Positions 45,495-54,986 of a stretch of DNA of 64,000 nucleotides are shown here, in pieces. The DNA is from Maricurvus nonylphenolicus (GTDB taxonomy: Bacteria > Pseudomonadota > Gammaproteobacteria > Pseudomonadales > Cellvibrionaceae). The notes beneath the pieces were generated by a model. The model was not told the origin of the DNA. It made no database searches and worked only from the letters and a program-made list of their open reading frames with translations. Each line of letters begins with the position of its first letter. Position 1 is the stretch's first letter. The stretch spans positions 310,001 to 374,000 of the forward strand of contig NZ_AP031498.1 in the NCBI RefSeq assembly GCF_042854845.1. The letters are read 5' to 3'. The translations under genes and the position numbers were made by a program.

Positions 45495-45620
45495 AGATCG
45501 GGCCTATAGCAAAATCCTGTATTCAGTATAGGGCTTGGCGACCTGGCTCTTTAGACCAAATACGGCTAATGGGGGATCTCTTTTACTGCTGATACTCTGG
45601 CAGTAAACATGGGGCAATAA

Positions 45621-45648
45621 AAAAGGCGAACCCGAGGGTTCGCCTTTT
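45621..45648. terminator. Bidirectional terminator after accC
   Basis: AAAAGGCGAACCC (45621-45633) pairs perfectly with GGGTTCGCCTTTT (45636-45648). It lies 26 nt after the accC stop on the minus strand. Confidence 0.85.
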
Positions 45649-45673
45649 TAGGATCAAGCGGGAGTTCTTTGAT

Positions 45674-47014
45674 TTAAAGACCCAGCTTTTTCTCCAGGTA
45701 ATGGATGTTCACACCGCCTTCGGCAAAGCCTGCATCGCGGGTTAGATCCTGCTGTAGTGGAATATTGGTGCGAATACCGTCGACAACCAATTCATCCAGA
45801 GCGTTGCGCATACGGGTCAGGGCAACTTCGCGGGTCTCACCGTGGGTGATAACCTTGGCAATCATGGAGTCGTAGTTGGGTGGTACCTTGTAGCCGCTGT
45901 ACAGGTGTGAATCAACGCGAACACCCAAACCACCCGGTGCGTGGAACTGGGTTACAGTACCAGGGCACGGCATAAAGGTTTTAGGGTCTTCGGCGTTAAT
46001 ACGGCACTCGAAGGAGTGACCGTTAATCTTCACGTCTTCCTGTTTGATGGACAGCTTCTGGCCGGCACACACGCGGATTTGCTCTTTAATCAGGTCAACA
46101 CCGGTTACCATTTCGGATACCGGGTGTTCCACCTGAATACGGGTGTTCATTTCAATAAAGTAGAAACGACCGTCTTCGTACAGGAATTCAAAGGTACCGG
46201 CACCCTTGTAGCCAATATCAACACAGGCTTTGGTACAGGCTTCGAAGACATCGCGACGCGCGCTTTCATCGATACCTGGCGCTGGAGCTTCTTCCAGAAC
46301 CTTCTGGTGACGACGCTGCAGAGAACAGTCGCGATCACCCAGATGGATAGCATTGCCCTGGCCGTCAGACATAACCTGCACTTCCACGTGGCGTGGGTTG
46401 GTCAGGAATTTTTCCATATACACGGTATCGTCACCGAAGGCGGCTTTCGCCTCAGCTTTGGTAACGTGAATGGAATTCAGCAGTGCGGACTCGGTGTGTA
46501 CAACGCGCATTCCACGACCACCACCACCGGCGGCAGCTTTAATAATTACCGGGTAGCCAATGTCGCGACCAAAGGCCAGGCACTTTTCCTTGTCCTCAGG
46601 CAGTGGGCCGTTGGAGCCAGGAACAGTAGGTACGCCGGCTTTTTTCATAGCGGCAATCGCGGCTACCTTGTCACCCATGGTGCGGATTACATCCGGGTCC
46701 GGGCCGATAAAGGTGAAACCACTTTTTTGTACTTGCTCGGCAAAGTCAGCATTTTCTGCCAGGAAACCGTAACCGGGATGCACGGCAACCGAGTCGGTAA
46801 TTTCCATGGCGCTGATGATGCGCGGAATATTCAGGTAGCTTTCCGGTGAAGGGTTGGGACCAATGCAGACAGACTCGTCGGCCAGGCGAACGTGTTTCAG
46901 GTCGCGGTCGATTTGTGAGTGAACTGCAACGGTTTTGATGCCCAACTCTTTACAGGCGCGCAATACGCGCAGCGCAATCTCGCCGCGGTTTGCAATCAAA
47001 ACTTTAGTAAACAT
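45674..47014 (-). CDS. accC: Acetyl-CoA carboxylase, biotin carboxylase subunit
   Basis: 446 residues. FTKVLIANRGEIALRVLRA at the N-terminus; ATP-grasp glycine loop KAAAGGGGRGMRVV; FIEMNTRIQVEHPVSEMVTG with metal and bicarbonate residues. It carboxylates biotin on AccB for fatty acid synthesis. 59 nt after accB. Confidence 0.97.
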   Translation of the reverse strand: MFTKVLIANRGEIALRVLRACKELGIKTVAVHSQIDRDLKHVRLADESVCIGPNPSPESYLNIPRIISAMEITDSVAVHPGYGFLAENADFAEQVQKSGFTFIGPDPDVIRTMGDKVAAIAAMKKAGVPTVPGSNGPLPEDKEKCLAFGRDIGYPVIIKAAAGGGGRGMRVVHTESALLNSIHVTKAEAKAAFGDDTVYMEKFLTNPRHVEVQVMSDGQGNAIHLGDRDCSLQRRHQKVLEEAPAPGIDESARRDVFEACTKACVDIGYKGAGTFEFLYEDGRFYFIEMNTRIQVEHPVSEMVTGVDLIKEQIRVCAGQKLSIKQEDVKINGHSFECRINAEDPKTFMPCPGTVTQFHAPGGLGVRVDSHLYSGYKVPPNYDSMIAKVITHGETREVALTRMRNALDELVVDGIRTNIPLQQDLTRDAGFAEGGVNIHYLEKKLGL

Positions 47015-47073
47015 GAGAACTCCTCAGTCTCTTCGCTATGCTTGCGTCTCGGGTTTTTGGAAAACGCCGGAGC

Positions 47074-47535
47074 TTAAACAATAGTGATCAGAGGTTGATC
47101 GAATTCTACAGGCTCGCCATCTTCAACCAGGATCGCTTCAACAACACCGGCTTTATCGGCTTCGATCTGGTTCATCATCTTCATGGCTTCAACGATACAA
47201 ATAACATCGCCAGGTTTTACGTGCTGGCCAACTTGTACGAACGCAGGGGAGCCCGGGCTTGGGGCTGCGTAGTAGGTGCCAACCATGGGTGATTTGATCA
47301 GGTGGCCAGACAGTGCTTGAGATTCTTTCTCTTCGGCGGCAGGTGCAGCAGCAGGAGCGGCAGCAGGAGCAGCTGCTACAGGTGCGGCGGCAACAGGTGC
47401 TGCAACAGGAGCGGCTACAACCGTTTGGCTGCCACGGCTAATACGTACAGACTCTTCGCCTTCTTTAATTTCCAGCTCGCCGATGTCGGACTCTTCGAGC
47501 AGCTCAATCAGTTTCTTGATCTTACGGATATCCAT
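47074..47535 (-). CDS. accB: Biotin carboxyl carrier protein of acetyl-CoA carboxylase
   Basis: 153 residues. Biotinyl domain at the C-terminus with EAMKMMNQIE; the biotinylated Lys is K119. An Ala/Pro-rich linker (about 40-70) joins it to the N-terminal segment (MDIRKIKKLIELLEESDIGE). Between aroQ and accC. Confidence 0.97.
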   Translation of the reverse strand: MDIRKIKKLIELLEESDIGELEIKEGEESVRISRGSQTVVAAPVAAPVAAAPVAAAPAAAPAAAPAAEEKESQALSGHLIKSPMVGTYYAAPSPGSPAFVQVGQHVKPGDVICIVEAMKMMNQIEADKAGVVEAILVEDGEPVEFDQPLITIV

Positions 47536-47571
47536 CGTTTTTTCTCACTAAATGTTTCAGCCCGGGGGCTT

Positions 47572-48018
47572 TTAATTGTTGGTGTCTAAGAAGTTAAAGG
47601 CGGAGCGCAAGGCCAGTTCGTAACCCTGAGCGCCTAATCCACAGATAACGCCTTGGGCGATATCAGAAAAATACGAATGCTGGCGGAAAGCTTCCCGTGC
47701 GTGCACGTTGGACAGATGAACTTCAATAAAGGGAATATCAACCCCGGTCAGGGCATCGCGCAGCGCGACACTGGTATGGGTAAAAGCTGCTGGGTTGATA
47801 ATGATGAAGTTCACACCTTCCTGGCGTGCGTCGTGGATGCGATCAATCAACTCATATTCGGCATTGCTTTGTAGTGCCTGCAGATGATGTCCTTCGGCTT
47901 TACTGAGCACTGTCAGATGCTGATTGATATCTGCCAGGGTGGTCGAGCCATAAATTTCAGGCTCGCGGGTGCCCAGCAAGTTTAAGTTGGGGCCGTGCAA
48001 TACCAGGATGGTCGCCAT
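47572..48018 (-). CDS. aroQ: 3-dehydroquinate dehydratase, type II
   Basis: 148 residues from the ATG at 48018; a TTG at 48030 is less likely. LVLHGPNLNLLGTREPEIYG holds the catalytic Tyr loop; NPAAFTHTSVALRDAL and EVHLSNVHAREAFR complete the active site. Third step of the shikimate pathway. First gene of aroQ-accB-accC, a common gammaproteobacterial order. Confidence 0.95.
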   Translation of the reverse strand: MATILVLHGPNLNLLGTREPEIYGSTTLADINQHLTVLSKAEGHHLQALQSNAEYELIDRIHDARQEGVNFIIINPAAFTHTSVALRDALTGVDIPFIEVHLSNVHAREAFRQHSYFSDIAQGVICGLGAQGYELALRSAFNFLDTNN

Positions 48019-48349
48019 GGGAGAATCCAATGTCGCAGTTTTCAGTTATTGGTTTTCTGGTTCAGTGTTGTGGCAGGCGTTAAGTGGTCTGCCGTGCCAG
48101 CTTGAACGCCCTGTAAAAGGACTGCTGACTAAAGAGTTTCAGTGAGTTTGCCCCAAACAATATGACCTGTCTAGCGCAATAATGGGAAAATGTGAAATTA
48201 GCGTAATTTAGCTGCAAGTTTGCCGACGTTCGCGGAGGTGAGTATAAAAAATTTACAGGGCAAAAACAGGATCTCTGCAAGTTTGCCGATAATGCCTGCA
48301 AACTTGCGGATTTTAGCTTTTGTTTTTGTGAAGTTTTGCAATCGTGCTT
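48019..48349. repeat. Intergenic region with three GCAAGTTTGC elements
   Basis: The 331-nt gap holds CTGCAAGTTTGCCGA at 48212-48226 and again at 48275-48289 (63 bp apart), plus an inverted copy of the core (GCAAACTTGC) at 48298-48307, which can pair with the second copy. No gene is evident. It could contain the aroQ promoter and a regulator site, or a dsbD transcript end. Confidence 0.45.
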
Positions 48350-50182
48350 TTAATTTTGCTGATCTTCGGCAATTTGTTGGGCTTCTGGTGGGTTTGTCGC
48401 TTCTAAAGCCTCGATGACCAGGCTTTCGGTGAGCAGTTGGGGCAGTATTTGGGCTCGCTGATTGGGGTTACCGGTGTACAACAGGTAGAGAGGAACGCCG
48501 GAGCGGTCATATTGATTCAGCAGCTCGGTGATCTCGGCATTGTAGTTGGTCCAGTCACCTTTTAAGCGATGAATACCCAGGCGTTCAAACGCGGCCTGGG
48601 TGGCTTCGGTTTCCAGGGCAATCTTCTCATTGGCCAGGCAGGTGATACACCAGTCGGCAGTGAGGTTTACAAATACCGGTTCGCCCTGGTTGCGTAGTTG
48701 TTGCAAGGTTTGTGGGGAATAGGGTTTCCAGTCGTTGCTCTCGATCACGGGCTGAGACAGTTGAAACAGTGGTGCCACTGCGGCGGCAAGGCTGACCGTG
48801 GCCAGGGTGCGGCGGATGCCCAGGTTTTGTCGAGGACTGCCACTCGAACTGCTATTGGTGCGTAGTAACCAAGCGGCAAAGCCCAGTAGTGTCATACCTG
48901 CTACCAGCAGCGCAACAGCATCAGAACCACTCTGGCGCCCCAATACCCACAGCAGCCATACGCTGGTGAGGAATAGCGGGAAGGCCAAGCCCTGCTTGAG
49001 GGTTTCCATCCAGGCGCCGGGTTTGGGTAGCAGGCGGCTAAGGTTGGGCAGGTAGCTGAGTAACAGGAACGGTAGGGCCATGCCAAAGCCCAGCGCTGCA
49101 AACACACTGAGGCCTACGGCGGTGGATTGGGTCATGGCCCAGCCCAGTGCCGCGCCCATAAAGGGTGCGGTGCAGGGGCTGGCAACCACGGTAGCCAGGG
49201 CGCCGGTAAAGAAAGAGGCTTTTAGTGTGTGGCCTTTGGTGAGGTCATCACCGAGATCGGTCCAGCGGCTTTGCAGGTGGACGATGCCCGACAGGGACAG
49301 TCCCATGGCAAAGAACAGGTAGGCGAGTGCAGCCACCACCACCGGAGACTGTAATTGAAAGCCCCAGCCTACGGCTTCGCCGGCATTACGCACCAAAAAC
49401 AGGATGCTGGCAATGGCGACAAAGGTCGCTGTGGAGCCGGCGGCGTAACTCCAGCCGTGCAGATGTTGTTGATGGGCGGTTTGGCTGGCGGAAGCGAGCC
49501 CCAGCGCTTTAAGGGACAGTACCGGAAATACGCAGGGCATCAGATTAAGGATAATGCCGCCCAGTAACGCCAGTAATAGGGCACCGATAAGGGTGAGTTG
49601 CTCTGCCTGGTGTTGATTGGCTGATTCCGAGGGTGGGGGTGCTGCAGTTGTGATGGCTTCATCGATCAGACTGGCCAGCTTTTGCGTACGATCGACGCTG
49701 ATGTTTTGGGTCTGTGGCGGGTAGCAGAGTCCCGCATCGGCGCAGCCTTGGGAGTTGACCTGCAGGCTGAAGGTGTCACTGGTGGTGTCTATGGGAATAT
49801 CCAGCTGCAGTTGCTGGTAGTGGACGGAGAGTTCCTTTTCGTAATAGTCGTCGTAACGAATTTGACCAGGTGGAAGCTCAACCGTGAGCGGGGTTGTTTG
49901 GTTGTCACTGATCAGCTTCACCGTCAGGTTGTGGCTGTATAAATAGTAGCCTTCGGCGATGTGCCAGGAGAGTTGCACGCCTGTATCCGTGACAAAGGGA
50001 CTTAGTTGGTAGGCCTCTTCTACCGGCAGGAAGGTCGGTGAAGAGAAGCTGTTGTCTTGTTCAAATGGGTTGCTAGCCTGGGAAGCTGCACTGCTTGCCA
50101 GTAGCAGGATGCACAGGGTTGCCAGGTATTGCTTAATCAAGCCGCAGTTGTATGTCAGGAATCGGTGGGCCTTGCTATGCAT
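48350..50182 (-). CDS. dsbD: Thiol:disulfide interchange protein DsbD
   Basis: 610 residues in the full DsbD plan. After a signal segment (about 12-35), the periplasmic alpha domain has Cys147 and Cys153 (GCADAGLCYPP). The eight-helix beta domain has paired Cys in LNLMPCVFPVLS and VVASPCTAPFMG. The C-terminal thioredoxin-like gamma domain has the WCITC motif (Cys about 513 and 516). It passes electrons from cytoplasmic thioredoxin to periplasmic reductases and cytochrome c assembly. Confidence 0.95.
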   Translation of the reverse strand: MHSKAHRFLTYNCGLIKQYLATLCILLLASSAASQASNPFEQDNSFSSPTFLPVEEAYQLSPFVTDTGVQLSWHIAEGYYLYSHNLTVKLISDNQTTPLTVELPPGQIRYDDYYEKELSVHYQQLQLDIPIDTTSDTFSLQVNSQGCADAGLCYPPQTQNISVDRTQKLASLIDEAITTAAPPPSESANQHQAEQLTLIGALLLALLGGIILNLMPCVFPVLSLKALGLASASQTAHQQHLHGWSYAAGSTATFVAIASILFLVRNAGEAVGWGFQLQSPVVVAALAYLFFAMGLSLSGIVHLQSRWTDLGDDLTKGHTLKASFFTGALATVVASPCTAPFMGAALGWAMTQSTAVGLSVFAALGFGMALPFLLLSYLPNLSRLLPKPGAWMETLKQGLAFPLFLTSVWLLWVLGRQSGSDAVALLVAGMTLLGFAAWLLRTNSSSSGSPRQNLGIRRTLATVSLAAAVAPLFQLSQPVIESNDWKPYSPQTLQQLRNQGEPVFVNLTADWCITCLANEKIALETEATQAAFERLGIHRLKGDWTNYNAEITELLNQYDRSGVPLYLLYTGNPNQRAQILPQLLTESLVIEALEATNPPEAQQIAEDQQN

Positions 50183-50376
50183 GGGGTGGTTATTCTCTTC
50201 GTGATTGTGCTCTTTGCGCTTATTAGCCGCTCGTTAACGGCGTTGCTTTGACCTGCGCTTTCAGGCAGAGTTTCGCGTTATAGCGTTAGTGTGCCTCTTT
50301 ATTTGCTGGCATTGTAGCAAGCTTGGCCTGAAATTGAGCTGCCGGGCGGGATTAAGTTTAACGGTGTGATGTGGCT

Positions 50377-51078
50377 ATGCGTTTGATTGTGCGGTTGTTG
50401 GTGTTTGCCGGTGCGCTGTTATTACTGGGTTGTGTGTCTGAGCCTGCCAAGCCCACCAGGCAGCCGGTGACGGTGGTTGATCCAGAGGTTTCACGCCAGG
50501 CTGCTATTGATAATTTGCTGCGTCGAGCGGAGCAGGCGTTGCAGGCAGATCGCTTGGCTTCTCCGGCCCATGATAATGCGGCTGACCGTTACCGGGCTGT
50601 GTTGAAATTGGATCCCCAAAACGCGCAGGCAAAAACCGGTTTGCAGTTGGTGGTTATGCGCTACGTGGATCTGGGGCGTAATGCCCTGGCCAAAAGCAGG
50701 ATTGAGCAAGCTGATTATTTTCTGGCCCGGGCTCGTGGTGTCGGTGGTGTGCCAGCCAACAATAGCCTGCTGACGGATCTGCAGCGCAATATTGTTACGG
50801 CGAAAGTGGCAAAAGCTGCCGAGGCCGCGGATCAAAAACGTTTTGAACTTGATGAGGATCTGTTGACGCGCAAGGCACCGGAGTTGGAGGTCATGTTGAG
50901 TGATATCGCTCAGCGGGTACGCGAGACGGATGAGTCTCTGCTGATTGTGGCCCGTACCGATGCCGAAGGGCGCTGGTTGTACCAACAAATGCGTCGGGCA
51001 GTGCCTGGCTATCGGTTGCGCGGCAATATCAAAATCGGCAAGCGCCCCCACATCAGCCTGCAGGCACCGATTGACTGA
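50377..51078 (+). CDS. TPR-containing lipoprotein of unknown function
   Basis: About 233 residues. Lipobox LLGC with Cys19. About residues 40-130 are TPR-like helices (NAADRYRAVLKLDPQNAQAK). The C-terminus (SLLIVARTDAEGRWLYQQMR) is compact and not assigned. ATG at 50377 is chosen; GTG lies 6 nt before. It precedes the LapD-like gene by about 145 nt on the same strand, so an envelope or adhesion role is possible but unproven. Confidence 0.72.
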   Translation: MRLIVRLLVFAGALLLLGCVSEPAKPTRQPVTVVDPEVSRQAAIDNLLRRAEQALQADRLASPAHDNAADRYRAVLKLDPQNAQAKTGLQLVVMRYVDLGRNALAKSRIEQADYFLARARGVGGVPANNSLLTDLQRNIVTAKVAKAAEAADQKRFELDEDLLTRKAPELEVMLSDIAQRVRETDESLLIVARTDAEGRWLYQQMRRAVPGYRLRGNIKIGKRPHISLQAPID

Positions 51079-51223
51079 TACTTGGCGTTGGGCGCGGCGA
51101 ATATCCGGCGTCTGTATTATGATGCGTCTATAGTATGATGCATCTATTGATGAAAGCATTTGGCTTTGAAGCTTGTGGATTTTCAGCTTTGGGGCAAGAC
51201 AAGGAACAATAAGGATTTAGTCG

Positions 51224-53182
51224 GTGACTCTATTTCGACAGCTTACCTTTGCCATCACCTTCTTGATTGTGTGTTTGATGGGCGCCAATCTTGTGGTCAG
51301 TGTGTATAACGCGCGGGGCTACATGTTTGAGCAGATGCAGGTGCACGCTCAGGATACGGCGACTTCTCTCGGTCTGACTATTTCCCATGCCGCCCAAGAC
51401 AAGGACACGGCGCAAATCAATTCCTTTATTGATGTAATCTTTGACCGCGGTTACTACCGGCATATTTTTTATCGCAGTCTTACCGACGATGTTATTGTGC
51501 AGCGCGAGCTACCGATTGTGGTTGAAGGTGTGCCACAGTGGTTTATCGATTGGCTGGACTTGCCTGAGCCGAGTGGGCGCGCCGAGGTGGTATCCGGCTG
51601 GTTTCGTCTTGGTGAGCTGTTGATTGTGACTCACCCAGGTTATGCCTATCAGGATTTGTGGCGTATCTTTCGTGAGCAGTTGTGGTTGTTTTTCTTTACT
51701 GCGGTACTTTGCTATGCCCTAACCGGTATTGGATTGCGTTACCTGCTGCGACCGCTGCGCAAAGTTGAAGAACAGGCCGAAGCCATCTGCCGGCGTGAAT
51801 TCCCTGTGCAGGACAACTTGCCCCATACCCCAGAGCTGCGCCGTATGGTGGTAGCGATGAATCGCATGGTGCAAAAAATTCAATCGATGTTTCAGGAGCA
51901 GGTGGACCTTACCGAGACTCTGCATCGCCAGGCGCACTTGGATGCAGTGACTGAACTGTCCAATCGGCGTGATTTTGATGCGCGTTTTGAAGCTTTTATC
52001 AAATCCGAGCAGGGCGGCAGCGCGGGCATGCTGCTGTTGCTGCAGGTGGGTAATATGGTGGGCTTTAATGATGCCTTTGGCCGTGATGCCGGTGACCAGT
52101 GTTTGCGCTCCATCGCCAAAGTTTTGCAGGAAAATACGTCTACCAGCGATGGCGTTATTTTGTCTCGGCGTGCGGGAGCGGATTTCTGTGCCTTTATACC
52201 GCTTACCTCCGAAGCAGAAGGGCATGAGCTGGCGCAACAGATTTTTAATAAGCTGCAATGCATAAACTGGTTCGGCGAGGCCACAGAGCTGCTGTTGCAT
52301 ATGGGGGTAGCCTACGATGATAGTGTGACGCTCGATAGCCAGTTGCTGAGTCGAGCCGATTTGGCTCTGCGTACAGCCCAACAGCGTGGGCCGCGAGATA
52401 TCGAGTGGTCGGCAGCAGAATCAGAGCGTCAGGAAGGTGCTGTACGTAACGCTGGCGAATGGCGACGTCTGTTACAGGATGTGATCAGCGAGCGTGCGCT
52501 GCATTTCTTTGTGCAGCCGGTGTTTGGTCGCGATGGCAAAACGATTAATCAGTTGGAAGTGCTTTGTCGCATCAAAGACGGCGATCAGTTGTTGAATGCC
52601 GGTGTTTTTCTGCCCATGGTTGAACGCTTTGCCATGGCGGCGGATATTGATCGTCTGGTGATCGAGTTGTTGGCTGAACGTTTTAAGTCGGCAGAGGGGC
52701 CACAGTTAAACGTTAATCTGTCGCCTAGCAGTATTCAAAATCTGGAATTTGTCAGTTGGCTGACGGAGTTTTTGCAGCAGCGCCCTGCGTTTGCCCAGCG
52801 TCTGTTATTGGAGTTACCTGAAAAGGCGTTGGCGATGAATGAAGTCGCTGTACGTGAATTCGCCTTGGGCATGGAATCTCTGGGGGCGGGTATGTGTCTG
52901 GATCACTTCGGTGTTGCTGCATCGTCATTCCACTATTTGCAGAGCTTGCCGTTACAGGCATTAAAAATTGATCGTTGCTTTATCAGTGGCTTGCAAGACA
53001 ATGCTGACAACCAGTTCTTTGTGAAATCCCTGCTACAGATTGCACGCAGTTGCGATGTCAGTTTGTTGGCTGAAGGTGTGGAAACTGAGGCCGAGTGGCA
53101 GCAGGTACTGCAGTTGGGGCTTGAAGGTGGTCAAGGTTATTTTCTTGCCAAGCCGGCGGAATTCCAGGGTGAGATAGCGTAA
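51224..53182 (+). CDS. lapD: LapD-like c-di-GMP receptor (LapD/MoxY N-domain, HAMP, degenerate GGDEF and EAL)
   Basis: 652 residues from a GTG start. TM helix about 7-27, a periplasmic domain (about 28-150; SVYNARGYMFEQMQVHAQDT and SFIDVIFDRGYYRHIFY are LapD-like), second TM about 150-170, HAMP about 170-225, GGDEF about 240-400, EAL about 415-650. GGDEF reads AGADF near residue 312. EAL is EVL, and the key DDFG is DHFG, so both enzyme sites look dead. LapD proteins bind c-di-GMP and hold the protease LapG, controlling release of a large adhesin. No lapG or adhesin gene is within the window. Confidence 0.82.
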   Translation: MTLFRQLTFAITFLIVCLMGANLVVSVYNARGYMFEQMQVHAQDTATSLGLTISHAAQDKDTAQINSFIDVIFDRGYYRHIFYRSLTDDVIVQRELPIVVEGVPQWFIDWLDLPEPSGRAEVVSGWFRLGELLIVTHPGYAYQDLWRIFREQLWLFFFTAVLCYALTGIGLRYLLRPLRKVEEQAEAICRREFPVQDNLPHTPELRRMVVAMNRMVQKIQSMFQEQVDLTETLHRQAHLDAVTELSNRRDFDARFEAFIKSEQGGSAGMLLLLQVGNMVGFNDAFGRDAGDQCLRSIAKVLQENTSTSDGVILSRRAGADFCAFIPLTSEAEGHELAQQIFNKLQCINWFGEATELLLHMGVAYDDSVTLDSQLLSRADLALRTAQQRGPRDIEWSAAESERQEGAVRNAGEWRRLLQDVISERALHFFVQPVFGRDGKTINQLEVLCRIKDGDQLLNAGVFLPMVERFAMAADIDRLVIELLAERFKSAEGPQLNVNLSPSSIQNLEFVSWLTEFLQQRPAFAQRLLLELPEKALAMNEVAVREFALGMESLGAGMCLDHFGVAASSFHYLQSLPLQALKIDRCFISGLQDNADNQFFVKSLLQIARSCDVSLLAEGVETEAEWQQVLQLGLEGGQGYFLAKPAEFQGEIA

Positions 53183-53191
53183 GGGAATCCT

Positions 53192-53641
53192 ATGATGATA
53201 TTGAGACGTACTGCCATGTTGGGGCTAATGTGGATGGCCGCTCTTTTTGCCAGTGCTGCCGCGGCCAAAACCCAAGTTGTCGTGACCGATGCCTATATGT
53301 ATGCCCCGCTTCCTGGGCGCGATGTTGCTGTCGTCTATTGGCAGTTAAATAATGGGGGTGGGGAAGAGGTAACTCTGGTGGATATCCGTATTCCGGCGCA
53401 GCCTGGCTGGGCGCGTAAAGCGGAAATTCATCAGCATCTGCACCGCGATGGCATGATGAGTATGCAGAGGGTGGAAAGTTTGACCATGGCCGCTAAGAGC
53501 CAGACATTATTCGAGTCTGGTGGTTATCATGTCATGGTATTTGGTGTGAAAAATGTACAAGTAGGCAGTCAAGTGCCTGTCGTGTTGCTGTGGCAGGATG
53601 GGAGTCAGCAGGAAGTTCTGTTGGACGTCAGACGACGCTAG
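53192..53641 (+). CDS. Periplasmic copper chaperone PCu(A)C
   Basis: 149 residues. Signal peptide of about 25 residues. The copper motif H-X10-M-X21-H-X-M is met exactly by H80, M91, H113 and M115. It carries Cu(I) in the periplasm, mainly to the CuA site of cytochrome oxidase. 9 nt after the LapD-like gene, so co-transcribed, an unusual pairing. Confidence 0.88.
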   Translation: MMILRRTAMLGLMWMAALFASAAAAKTQVVVTDAYMYAPLPGRDVAVVYWQLNNGGGEEVTLVDIRIPAQPGWARKAEIHQHLHRDGMMSMQRVESLTMAAKSQTLFESGGYHVMVFGVKNVQVGSQVPVVLLWQDGSQQEVLLDVRRR

Positions 53642-53669
53642 AGCGTTTTATAGTGAAGGTATGAGGTAA

Positions 53670-54734
53670 ATGGAAAAATTACGGGATATGTGGCAGGGGC
53701 AAGTGCAGCGATTGCGCGATATGCGTGATGACTGGCGTGCTGATTTGGCCGCCGGTAGTTACGGCGTAAAAAGTTTGATTGCCGCTCTGATAGTTTATCT
53801 GCTAGTGGCATTCGGTTTTGGTATTTATTGGAGCTCAGAGCCTGAGCAATTTTCTGTGCGCGATACCATGGCGCAGACCTATGGCGCTGATGATAAGGTC
53901 ACCGGCGTTGCCGTTACAGGTACCTTGATTGAAGTCGGTGACACCTTGCTTACTAAACGTGGTGGTTTTTTGTCGAATGACATTTTTCCTCCCGGCGTTT
54001 GGCTCGACAATATTCCCAATTGGGAATATGGCGTGTTAATTCAGATGCGCGATTTAAGTAAGGCCATGCGTGAAGCCTTTAGCCGTTCGCAATCACAGTC
54101 GACGGAAGACTCTGCCTTGGCGCTGGCAGAATCGCGTTTTAATTTTGATCATGATAGTTGGGCGGTACCAGCGTCAGAATCCGAATATAAAGAAGGTTTA
54201 AAATACCTGCGCGATTACCAAAAGCGTTTGATGGATGAAGATCGACACAATGCCCAATTTTTTGCCCGTGCGGATAATTTGCGCTACTGGCTAAACACGG
54301 TTGAAACCCGCTTGGGTAGCCTGTCCCAACGTCTGAGTGCCAGTGTCGGCCAGCGTCGTTTAAATGTTGATTTGGCCGGTGAAGAGCGAGCGAGTCAGTC
54401 CACTCAAACACCTCGGGAGATGGTCATCAAGACACCGTGGTTTGAAATTGACGATGTCTTTTATGAGGCGCGTGGCAGTACCTGGGCGCTGATTCATTTC
54501 CTTAAAGCTGTTGAAGAGGATTTTGCCGATGTGCTCGCGCGCAAAAATGCCTTGGTGAGTCTGCAGCAAATTATTCGTGAGCTGGAGGCAACTCAGCAAA
54601 CGGTGTATAGCCCTATGATTCTCAATGGCAGCGGTTTTGGCATGTTAGCCAATCACTCGCTGGTAATGGCTTCTTATATTTCTCGCGCCAATGCGGCGAT
54701 TATCGATTTGCGTGAGCTCTTGGCGCAGGGATAA
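53670..54734 (+). CDS. DUF2333 family inner-membrane protein
   Basis: 354 residues. One membrane helix at about 32-52 (SLIAALIVYLLVAFGFGIYW) then a large periplasmic domain with helical parts. The pattern matches DUF2333, a gammaproteobacterial family of unknown function. 28 nt after the copper chaperone gene. Confidence 0.8.
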   Translation: MEKLRDMWQGQVQRLRDMRDDWRADLAAGSYGVKSLIAALIVYLLVAFGFGIYWSSEPEQFSVRDTMAQTYGADDKVTGVAVTGTLIEVGDTLLTKRGGFLSNDIFPPGVWLDNIPNWEYGVLIQMRDLSKAMREAFSRSQSQSTEDSALALAESRFNFDHDSWAVPASESEYKEGLKYLRDYQKRLMDEDRHNAQFFARADNLRYWLNTVETRLGSLSQRLSASVGQRRLNVDLAGEERASQSTQTPREMVIKTPWFEIDDVFYEARGSTWALIHFLKAVEEDFADVLARKNALVSLQQIIRELEATQQTVYSPMILNGSGFGMLANHSLVMASYISRANAAIIDLRELLAQG

Positions 54735-54986
54735 TTCTGTTGCTTTAGGCGACTCAAATCACTGACTGGCGAGTCTTATGGCTTGCCAGTTTATCCTGTT
54801 AGACTTTATGGCTATGGGATAGCGAAATCCTAGAACACAGCCTTATTATTTATTCCTGTTTTTGTCATCTGACGTCAAAATTAACGTTAACTGTGGCACA
54901 CTTTAAGTTTCTAAACGCAGTTCTGTTTAAAAACTGTCCTATACTTTTTCTTAGTTTTTCACGCATTAGGTAAGGTAAGCCTTCCT

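Noticed and set aside
44845..45531. 228-residue plus-strand frame rich in Pro-Glu-Pro
   Set aside because: It is the antisense of the (GGS)n gene. The 9-bp repeat keeps several frames open; there is no start context, and the minus frame has a pilin signal and TM end.
45941..46849. 302-residue plus-strand frame
   Set aside because: Antisense to accC, which is certain.
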